DNA from: Phoronis australis | Taxonomy: Eukaryota; Phoronida; Phoronidae | Direction: 5' to 3' | Length of the DNA stretch: 53,395 bases | Assembly: GCA_002633005.1 (NCBI GenBank) | Contig: NMRA01000272.1 | Coordinates: 250,001-303,395, forward strand | Part shown: piece by piece, positions 45,501 through 53,395 of the stretch | Position numbering within the stretch: the stretch's first letter is position 1 | How the letters are laid out: the number at the start of each line of letters is the position of its first letter | Made by a program: the position numbers and the translations under genes | Notes under the pieces: generated by a model | Told to the model about the DNA's origin: nothing | What the model saw: only the letters and a program-made list of their open reading frames with translations | Databases searched by the model: none

Positions 45501-46734
45501 ATCTGGTAAGATAGTCAAAATTAAGACAAAACTTAAGAAAAAAATTAATTCAAACTTAAGATCTCTTTTTTGAAATGGTCTTGATAGAAATGGAAGTTTT
45601 ATCTTAAATTTTAACGAAAGTTAAGAACTGTCTTAACTAAGTCAGTTGTCTTGGAACGGGCCCCAGGACTCTGTGACTATTACCGAAGTGTTGAACTGTG
45701 TGCTCCTTGAGCCACGATGATTGACGAGAGATCTTGATTAATATAGATTTGATATAAGGCTGAGTAAACATGACTTTCCTACTGTAACATTACAATGAAT
45801 ATACAGAAGAGACTACGCATGTGTAAGCAGTGCCGGATGTAACTAATTAAATAACAGTCCACATTCTGACACTAATGTGTCTGCAATGTCCCTGATTCCC
45901 TCAACACGAAGTTAGCGTTCTGAAACCAATAATTACTGAAGGCTGGTGTTTGGGGGCTTTAACACTCATCAATAAGTTGCAACAAACAAGCCTTCCTGCT
46001 AAGACACACCTTGGATTTAGGCCACTGAACATTGCAAATTGTTCCACACTCAGATTAAAAGTGATTTCTAGGCATAGGAAGAATTCACAATTTTATTACT
46101 CAGGATCATATTCCTGCATCAAACGATACACTGTGTAAAGTCAATTTATTGAGCCTGGTCTTATAGCATACCAAACTTTCAGTACTTGAGTAAAAAAACA
46201 ATTCTCAGCCATGTAAGAATACAAGCTTTATATTATGGCAAATTGTATAAATCACAAGTTAGTTTTAAGAAAGAGAGTAGTTCCATAGAAGCTTTTCATT
46301 AATACAGTCCTGTTTCTATAACATTATTAGTCAGGCAAATAATTTGACATCTTTATACAGAGAAATTGCTTAATCATCATTACCGTCCATATATCGGCAG
46401 CAGCACAGAATGTAACACTTTAAAATTTAATTGTTTGCTCAGTCATAACACACGCACCAAGATGGTACAGGGCGATCTATTAAGTACCTTGTGTTGAGGT
46501 GTGAGCACCAACAAACTTGTTCATAGAGCATTTCTGAAGGTTACCAGGACTTTCTGCACACACGTTGTCCGATGTGAGTGGTGACTGCGCCCTTCTCCTT
46601 TTCTGGCGCGTACTTCTTTGAGAAGTGTCAGATTTCACAGTATCAGGCTCAGGATTTGTCAACCTTGGTTTCTTTGTACTACAAGGGACATCCGACTGTT
46701 TCTGCTTTGACCTTTTTGTGCTTTTACCAACCAT
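39587..46734 (-). CDS. nfo/APN1-like: Endonuclease IV (Nfo/Apn1-type AP endonuclease)
   Basis: Zinc-dependent TIM-barrel enzyme that cuts DNA 5' to abasic sites and trims blocked 3' ends in base-excision repair. Seven exons: 46734-46488, 43699-43563, 43009-42850, 42259-42164, 41630-41499, 41005-40901, 39762-39587; 1,053 nt, 350 residues, GT..AG, phases fit. The first 75 residues are a basic, Ser/Thr-rich tail ([18 protein letters not shown]), a likely nuclear localisation signal. The catalytic domain starts [20 protein letters not shown]. The nine metal ligands of E. coli Nfo all have counterparts: [37 protein letters not shown] (Asp and His), [15 protein letters not shown] (Asp and His), MILET. 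I chose the Met at 46734 because TTATAG|ACTTTCAAATGG looks like a splice acceptor just upstream; an in-frame Met at 46764 is the alternative. Vertebrates lack this family. Confidence 0.95.
40045..40372 (+). pseudogene. Penelope-like element, GIY-YIG endonuclease remnant
   Basis: The plus-strand frame from about 40099 reads [20 protein letters not shown], then [12 protein letters not shown] and [13 protein letters not shown]. This matches the usual Penelope-like (PLE) pattern: IPC..C, a YIG motif, an Arg and EH, then a distal His. After a TGA near 40273 a shifted frame gives [20 protein letters not shown], like the PLE C-terminus before the final stop at about 40370. The usual second Cys and the GETGR stretch after YIG are lost, and the reverse transcriptase part is absent. 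It is a dead 3' fragment. Confidence 0.65.
40425..40505 (+). repeat. tRNA-derived SINE head
   Basis: A-box-like TGGTGTAGTGGTTAGACTAC, then an anticodon-arm-like GGACTGATAATCTAAAG, then a decayed B box GGTCAAGCCCAGC, followed by an A-rich AAGAAAAAAGAAAAAA run. The tRNA is too degenerate to be functional: the B box has lost a base and the acceptor ends do not pair. Confidence 0.65.
42507..42704. mobile_element. Short relative of the 18.3-kb TIR element
   Basis: Left end TAGTGGTGGGTTTGAGGGGA followed by GGGGGGCAGGGGCCCGGCCC; right end on the minus strand CTGTGGCAGATCATGGATTT. The G-rich core is almost the same as at 18310-18328, so this is a roughly 200-bp nonautonomous copy of the same family, in the endonuclease IV intron between exons 3 and 4. 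Confidence 0.6.
44591..45180 (-). mobile_element. 5'-truncated LINE 3' end with (ATT)n tail
   Basis: Minus-strand frame [20 protein letters not shown] then [20 protein letters not shown] and [20 protein letters not shown] is the well-known C-terminal end of Jockey/CR1/L2-type ORF2 proteins. The 3' UTR carries GGGGGCCCCCATGGAAAGCA and GGGCTACCCTC and ends in an (ATT)n microsatellite at 44591-44615, the terminal simple repeat of such LINEs. It lies in endonuclease IV intron 1. Only the terminal part of the protein remains, so it is inactive. Confidence 0.85.
45416..45664. mobile_element. MITE with GGGCCCGTTCCAAGA-type ends
   Basis: The left end GTAGCCCGTTCCAAGAAATT and the complemented right end GGGGCCCGTTCCAAGACAAC enclose about 250 bp of AT-rich DNA with paired ACTTAA/TTAAGT motifs. 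Noncoding; in endonuclease IV intron 1 next to the LINE end. Confidence 0.75.
45975..46100 (+). mobile_element. Palindromic MITE family A, half copy
   Basis: TTGGATTTAGGCCACTGAAC then GCAAATTGTTCCACACTCAG and AAAAGTGATTTC follow the order of the left arm at 23940-24015. Diverged single arm. Confidence 0.5.
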
Positions 46735-46744
46735 TTGAAAGTCT

Positions 46745-48890
46745 ATAACAAAGGGTAGATACATTTTACAGATAAGTCTTCATAACAGCTCCAATGGTTA
46801 TCATTGATAATGACAGTAACTACGTGACTTAAAAGTAAAACAATTACTGATAAAAGAAAGGTGTCTAATGAAATTTTGAGTAAAAGTACCCAAAAAAGGA
46901 AAGGTCTCTTGCATTTAACAAGATGCATTCTGTGAAAGTTAATTTGTTCCTTACTCAGGGATTCTGGCCTGGGCTTGAGAAAAAAAACTAACAATTCCTT
47001 AATGGTTCAAGATGATATTCAGGTCTTAAAATGACCAGACAGCAATCAAAGGATAGAACAACAATTTTGGATGTCATGTTAGGTACACACCTTATATTTT
47101 CTTGGAGACATTTTCATCGTTAATTACAGCTACCCTGATGTGTATAATCATGGAACTATACGCGAGTGGTGATTGACCAAGCAATAAGGTTAAATCTTGA
47201 TCCTGCATTCACCAAACAAATAAAATGTTTTATTGGCTATTGAACACAATCTGCCAGTCATTGTCAGCCGGGCCCTTTTCAACAGAAATACAATTGGCCT
47301 ACATCAGTCACAGCCCTTTTATGATCCTTTGAGCAGTTTGACCAACACATACAGTTGCCAAAAATAGAAATGGAGATAACAAAGGCACACTTCACCATAA
47401 TCCGTTTGAAATTAGGAATGTGCTATTGTCATCTCAGTAGAAACATATCTATAGAATTTTGTAAAAATCCATCAAGGAACTGCAGCTCAAACATAAAAAA
47501 ACTAAAACTGCAACTAGGGGCGCACCAAAATTGCCAACATCTTTTGTCAGCTTCTTAGGAACACACCAACATGAAGATACCACAAGCAATAATGCAGTAG
47601 CAGATGCCAGCTGCCACATTGAAGCGATGGCAATATGCATTACATTATAGCTATGTGTGTATATCATCAGAGTGAAGATGTACCATCCTTGTAAGACTCC
47701 TAGAATCCTAACTCAAACCCAGAGTCAAACCTGTAGTAAGGTAGGGCAAGGACATAATCAAATTCCCTCACCCCGTTGGCCACAAGGAGCCCTCCCTATA
47801 ACTTCCCTCCCTCCCGTTCCGAACAGTTGTCACAAAATTTTCAAATCAGCCTCTCTGGTCACTATAGTCATCACCATCAATCATATATTCTTACAATATG
47901 TTTTCCATTTATTTGCCCAAGACACTAGTCGTCATGCAACTGCCTTCTCTAGTCTTGGTGTGGCTGGCAGATGGGTGACCTCCCCATAACCCTTTGTAAA
48001 TTTCCTTGCGCACACTGATGAAAATTTCATTGATGGAATAAAGAACTACATGTATTGGGGAAAAAGTGGAGGGCTAGAGTAGCTCCATAGGCTAGAAAGT
48101 TAGTACTTTAAATTGGGAGGCAAATGTCCATCCAAAACTAAAAGTAACATGTTGGAGGTTTATTTGTGGTGGTGCACTCCCCAGGCCGATCATTCATCAA
48201 GCAGTAGCAGGAAATACTACAACAAGAACTCAATGCACCTTTCATAACTGCGCAGAAAACAAGATCTTAATGAGAGGCCACATTAAACAGAGGCGAACGT
48301 GTCGTTTGAATTGCTCTATCACACTATCACAGCACTATGTCTATAGCTAGTGATATAGTAAACTGTAGTGTAGTAGTGTACGGTATCAGTGAGTGTCTGG
48401 GCAGTGAGTACCGCGTGACTCACACAACCTGAAACTCGACACCGCACCTGTTGAGAACACTGTGAAATCCCTAGATTCGCGCCAATGACAACACCCCTTT
48501 CCTTAAATATTATTTCCCAGACGAAATGATGGTGAAGCTATAACAGACATGAAAACATAAACAAAAAGCACACTCCATTCACGTTTTGCTGAAGAGCACT
48601 TGAACTTTAACGAGTTTAACCCGATCCCGGGTCAGAGGCCTTGACCTTTTTGAAAACCAATGGTCCGTCAAATCGTTCAATGTTTTTCAAATATTTGCCT
48701 TTTAATTAAACTATGCAAATCAATTCTATCCTAGAATTTTCTAAACATCGTCATTTAGTATATATGGTATCATAATGTCTTGATTCAACCTATTAGGCGC
48801 AAGGTTTTCCTTCTGCCTTTTTAATCAGTCTGGCATTTAAAAATTACTGCGCCGTTTGTGGCCACCCTACGTCATGAACGAATACAGTTA
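46745..48890. other. Upstream region of endonuclease IV
   Basis: The acceptor-like TTATAG at about 46745 implies a noncoding first exon further right on the minus strand; GTGAGT on the minus strand near 48418-48423 is one possible donor. No protein-coding frame here shows a known family. A minus-strand 72-codon frame at 47667-47449 has a hydrophobic stretch but no support. Confidence 0.35.
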
Positions 48891-48901
48891 ATGCTCAAAC
48901 T

Positions 48902-48953
48902 ATGGCAAGTGAAAATAGAGGACGGAATGGAGTAATGAAAATCCGCCTTACAG
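48902..48953 (+). CDS. Weak candidate first coding exon
   Basis: ATG followed by ASENRGRNGVMKIRLT and a good donor (TTACAG|GTAATT), phase 1. It lies just after a locally CpG-containing segment with CGTCA and is followed within 200 bp by another promoter-like motif. I found no downstream exon, so the gene is not identified and chance is possible. Confidence 0.2.
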
Positions 48954-49067
48954 GTAATTTGGCATGAAATCTACATTTGGTCGACGTTACATAAATAAAC
49001 CATCCATCATGGTAACGAAGCAGTTACTTCTAAGTTCAACTTTGGTTCAGGACAAAATGATAAAACC

Positions 49068-49187
49068 AAGATGGCGGACTTGTCAACTTTCAGAAGTCGA
49101 GGCGATCAAACGGCCCAGCGGTTAATTAGTCAACCGTACCGTTGTTTTCATGTATTAATTGTCCACAGTGTTGTTTTTGATTTAAGT
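49068..49187 (+). CDS. Weak candidate start with AAGATGGCGG
   Basis: AAGATGGCGG, the YY1-type motif often spanning the start codon of animal genes, begins a frame MADLSTFRSRGDQTAQRLIS that stops after 38 codons unless spliced. A GT sits after CAGCG within the frame. No continuing exon recognised. Confidence 0.2.
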
Positions 49188-49648
49188 TAGTGATTCCAAA
49201 GAAATAATGAGCAAATCACAATTTTAAATGGTTGCGTTTTTGCTTTTGTAATAAAAGATGTACTTTTAAATTGCAAATGACTGAATGAGTGATGCTCATC
49301 GATGATTCACAGATTTGGAGATTGCTTGGATATAGTGGAACCTGATTTGGAGAACGATTTTCATTAATAATTGGATAGACGGGTATGTGATTTGAGAACC
49401 AATTTTTTCCACTAAATAACACCTGTTATTCTGTGGTGGTGACTGGTTCTCAAATAAATTTTTAATAAGTTGAGGTCCTGTCTATCCGACTATTACCCAA
49501 GTTTCATACAAAGATCAATGGGCACGTTACTCTCTTAATCAGAGTCCACAATATCCAGCCAGTACTCAGAGTCTTCAAGTAGATCGAAATATTAAACATA
49601 ATGGTTACAGGTCAGATTGTACCCGAGTCAACTCCTAATCTTGACTTT

Positions 49649-50350
49649 GTACCCATAGGCGTCCTCAACTTCAGACCGTTTCCAACACACTATATACAAT
49701 ACTACAAGGTATGACACTTCGGACTAGAAATTCCACGGGTGCTTCACTTCAGCCGTCCATAGCAAACACAACACTATAAATTTACACAAAACGGGTTCAA
49801 CAAACCACGAGGAATTGTTCTTTCTGCCAATGCCATTTACACCAAGTTCGCAACAAATTCACAGTCAAAGCACAAAAATCTTCTCAAAAAGTCGCTGCGT
49901 ATTAGCGCTATGCTTCACGCAGTCAAGGTCAAGTAAGGTACGGAATAATCCGATGAGTTACGAATCGACGGCAATTGCTGGTTCATCACGGAAGATTACA
50001 AAATGTCTGGCTAAGTGTAGAGTTATTGATGTCGTAACCTTCTGTGACAAACTGGCAATTTCTGTGTAGCATATTGCTGGTGCGCAGCAACTTTTGGGAA
50101 GATTTTTGTGCTTTGACCGCGAATTTGTTGTGAACTCTGTGAAGCTGGACACTGTAAATGGTATTGGGAGAAAGAACAATTCCTCATGGTTTGTTGAACC
50201 TCTTTTTTGAAAATTGATTGAGTTTTGTGTTTGCTATAGACGGCTGAAGTGAGGCACCTGTGGAATTTCTAGTCCGGAGTGTCATACCTTGTAGTATATA
50301 TATATATAGTGTATTGGGGACGATCAGAAGCTGAGGACGCCTGTTTGTAC
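49649..50350. repeat. Large inverted repeat, about 280-bp arms
   Basis: The left arm 49649-49925 and right arm 50068-50350 are reverse complements with scattered differences: AGGCGTCCTCA, ACTACAAGGTATGACACT, GGACTAGAAATTCCAC, TTCAACAAACCA, GAGGAATTGTTCTTTCT and AAGCACAAAAATCTTC occur in both. About 140 bp of centre is unpaired. The right arm contains a (TA)n tract. Frames on opposite strands of the two arms mirror each other (MFFLPMPFT and MFFLPIPFT), a by-product of the palindrome. Confidence 0.9.
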
Positions 50351-53300
50351 CTAGGGCTGATTCATCCACGATCATTCAGTACAATAATCAGCATTATCTG
50401 TATGATGTTATAATGTATATATAAGAAGAGCTTGAGAAATGTTTTTGCTATCAAATTGGACTTTCTCTCTTTTGTAACGCAGTTTAAAAGAACTCGGCTG
50501 TTTTTCAATAGCCTAAAACCATACATGTGTATGCATTGAAGATTAAATTTCTGTCCTGCTCTGTGACCACTACTAACTTCACTGCTCGCCGCAGTCAAAT
50601 GGTCAATCATCGAATTTTGAAATTTGTTAGACACACTAAAACTCCTTCACATTTTTAATAGTTTGAAGGAAACTCATGTGCAGCCAACACACTTTTTGAT
50701 TAATCGCATCATTCTTATCTTGAAAGTCAGAACGATTGAACAATTTCATGGCATCCTGCTTTCTCTACACTTAAAACTCAGAATGAAGTTTGTCCTAGTC
50801 GACAAAGCGAAATGCTGCTCGTTATTATCAAACGCGTGCGCTCTGAAACTATTGTGATGTGAAAGCTCTGTTTATTGTAAGTATAGATCATTTACTGTCT
50901 TATTACATAGAGAACTAGTTTTTAGTTTAAAGTCTGCAAACTCAGTGATTTAAGACGTATTTTGAATACAGTGAACAAGAGATGTGATGAAGACGATTGC
51001 CAAGACATCAGTGCTTATCGAAATAACCTCAGAGTTTGACGGGATAGCCTAAATATTTCAATTTATTCCAAAATTAGTTAACCCGCCAAATGCATTGTAA
51101 AAGCTAATATTACTACATGCAGCACTCTATGCTTAGATTAACGTTAAGTTGCATTTGGCGTCCTGGCAAAAATCTAAGGCTGTCAAACGAAATCTGAGGT
51201 CACCAAAACTGAAAATTCCAGGTCGCCAAATGAAGCCTGAGTTTACCACTTCCACCGAAAATGTTGTTGGCCAAAAAAAGGTCGTGTTTGGTTTTCAGAA
51301 TCTTAACGTACCTCTTCAGTTTCATTGAATGCACATGCGCTGCTGGTTGCGTGTGGTTCACCGATCTTGTCCGGTTTTTGCCAAACAATTGAACAGTTCC
51401 GACGTCCATCTGTTAATTTCCTGTTGTAATTTGACCGTGTGTTTCATGTGTGCTGACTGCACTGATTTCAGGAGATGACACAATCTTTGAAACAAATTTA
51501 GGGATATTGTTATCTGACTTTTGATACTTGAAAGTGTCGACTTGAAATTTTCCCAGGCCGCCAAACAATCTGAGCACTGACATGGTAACGTCTCACGGAA
51601 ATAAATGAACTTCATCATGTTGAATGAGCATGGAGTCATCAGCCTAGCTTTGCCATTCTAGGCTGATGGCCCTCAGGTATATTTTACTACACTGAACCTA
51701 CATTTAGCTGTAGGACTTGGAGATTATTTTTGAATGAAAATATATTAAGTTCAGACTTACCTGTCAATAAACATTGACCATTTTAGATGTTCTAAGATCA
51801 TTTACACTTGTAATTAAGTTTCAAGATTCAGTCCTGTTACCAGTGCAATTTAGTTGGCCAGTTCTCTGTTACCAGTTACAGTTTCTTAAGACCAAAGTTA
51901 CTACTTTTTAGTGACGTGACCCTTTGTTTTATCAATCAAAAGGTAAATTGGTCGAGCATTCTCATTACAGGGCCTGTACGCCTTCGGCGTCCACAGGCGA
52001 TGTACTGCCTACTTTGTACCATGACTTTTGTCTCGTAAGTGCAGTCCAATGATCTACAGTTTGTGTAACATCAACTCGGCAAATGGGACCTGGGAAATGA
52101 ACTCACTAGAACAAGTAAACTTTATATGCAAAGCTGCTAAAGTACCAGCCCCTACAAACGATGCTTAGTCGGCAATATTTCGAAATGAAAAAAAGCAAGA
52201 TATCTAAATTCAAGAACTGGAAGCAGATTTCTGCCAGAACACCTGAGATTGTGTAGGTGGCCACATCCTACCTAAGGGACACGTCTGTGCATGAGTCATG
52301 AACAACCAATTCTGGTTTTTGCCAAACAGTTCTGACTTCCTTCTGTTTACTTCATGTAGCATTTTAAGTGTGTGCTGTGATGTGTGCAGACGACATGTGA
52401 TATTTAGGTCGCCAAAGAAAATTTGAAGTCGCATTTGCGAATCCTGTAGTCACAGAACTAATCGTGTGGTAATGTCCGTAAATCAGTAAGTGCTTGAACA
52501 TTTACTATAAACTTTGACCGATCTAATTAGTAAGAGTTGGCTAGAAATTAGGCAAAGCAATTGCCCCGGTCAGTGCGTGAAGCAATCTGTGTCCTTTGGA
52601 AATTATCGACTGTTTCACGTTAGGGTTCAGAAAATAATAACATGAACAAAATGTCAAAAAGTAATAATCTGATTTGCTAGATTAATTACAAATACTAGTA
52701 CTCAGATGAAACTACAACTTCTTGACTTTCTGTGTTTTGTCATAAAGGTCCAAATGATGTAGGTCAACTGTCAGTCCTCGCATTGTCGTAGGCAAACGTA
52801 GCTGGCAGCAGATGTTTTTTAGGATGTGGCCAAGTAAATTTTCTGGTTATTAGATTGGATTTAAGATAAAGCAGGGCTCAAATTGATAAGAAGAAAAAAC
52901 AAAAAAATGCCAACTGGGTGATCTTTAGTGCGCTGGTGGACATGTTTGCCAAGTTCGCCGGATTTCCACTTCAGCTGTCTCAGTTCTTTACTATTATTCG
53001 ACTCTTGCCAACTGGGTTTGGCGACCTCATTTCCTGTTTTGGTGGTCGTATTTAATGAGCTGACTTTATGCCAAGTGTTGAGGCCTGTAAAGGATCACGA
53101 GACATCAAAAATGGACTTTATACTCACTCCGGTAAATTTGATTTTGCTGGATTTCATGATTTTCTGTATATTTTTGCTCAATAGTTGGTTCTGTCTACCT
53201 AAGTTTCCCATGAGGATTACCAACCTTTCCCAATAAATCAGCGTGAAAATCCAATGTAATCTGGTAATGGTCCTAGATTCCGAAAACAAGTGAAGTCCAC

Positions 53301-53395
53301 CATTATTCTGTGATTCCCTGTTTTAATAATTGATGCGTGCGTTGTTATATACGCCTGTTAGACCTTTTAGTACTGAAAAATGTTATGATGTTTGT
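50351..53395. other. Gene-free right end with diverged duplicated segments
   Basis: No gene recognised. Segments at about 51355-51460 and 52310-52400 share GGTTTTTGCCAAACA, TCTGTT and a TGTGTGCTG-type stretch in the same order. GGTCGCCAAA recurs near 51220 and 52410 and a related TGGCGACC (its complement side) near 53020. This looks like an old duplicated or dispersed repeat. Confidence 0.4.

Noticed and set aside
47449-47667. Secreted peptide with a signal-like hydrophobic stretch
   Set aside because: No cleavage context, homology, splice or poly(A) support; typical chance frame.
49815-50179. Two mirrored ORFs as a gene pair
   Set aside because: They are opposite-strand readings of the two arms of one inverted repeat.

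Overview
The window is AT-rich animal nuclear DNA. Introns with GT..AG borders, AATAAA poly(A) signals, degenerate LINE, Penelope-like and SINE remnants, several foldback/MITE families and microsatellites rule out a prokaryote, plasmid or virus. The gene set points to a non-vertebrate metazoan with motile cilia: an outer-arm dynein heavy chain, metazoan Ecdysoneless and LAMTOR2, plus a bacterial-type AP endonuclease IV that vertebrates lack. I cannot fix the phylum from sequence reading alone.

Layout. (1) 1-6829, minus strand: the 5' part of a DNAH5/DNAH8-type axonemal dynein heavy chain. It has one short first exon, one intron, and then a single coding exon of at least 5,963 bases that runs off the left edge after the AAA1 Walker A and Walker B motifs. 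(2) 6830-14366: no confident gene. It holds a decayed non-LTR retrotransposon (about 11.9-12.8 kb), two striking palindromes (10.4 and 10.6 kb), a degenerate repeat family and two orphan ORFs. (3) 14367-16324, minus strand: THUMPD1 (tRNA ac4C adaptor) in two recognisable exons, with the first exon not found. (4) 17.1-20.9 kb: gene-free and repeat-rich. It contains a TIR element whose interior is an assembly gap (Ns at 18329-18988). (5) 22414-34941, minus strand: ecdysoneless (ECD), 14 exons that sum exactly to a 629-residue protein, with a 3' UTR to about 21.0 kb. (6) 35059-38808, plus strand: LAMTOR2, four exons, 125 residues. It is divergent from ECD, with only 117 bp between the two start codons. 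(7) 39587-46734, minus strand: endonuclease IV (Nfo/Apn1 family), seven exons, 350 residues, with all nine metal-ligand positions present. It is convergent with LAMTOR2, and its introns hold a Penelope-like remnant, a tRNA-derived SINE, a LINE 3' end and MITEs. (8) 46.7-53.4 kb: upstream and intergenic DNA with a 700-bp inverted repeat and, at most, weak candidates for first exons of a plus-strand gene.

The genes have unrelated jobs (ciliary motility, tRNA acetylation, R2TP/spliceosome-linked control, mTORC1 scaffolding on lysosomes, base-excision repair) and show no operon-like logic. The one likely regulatory coupling is the compact ECD/LAMTOR2 bidirectional promoter, which carries an M-box-type E-box.

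The most unusual item is the intron-poor dynein heavy chain. This gene type is split into dozens of exons in vertebrates, and here about 1,988 codons lie in one exon. I see no clear evidence for a wholly novel molecular system in the window.
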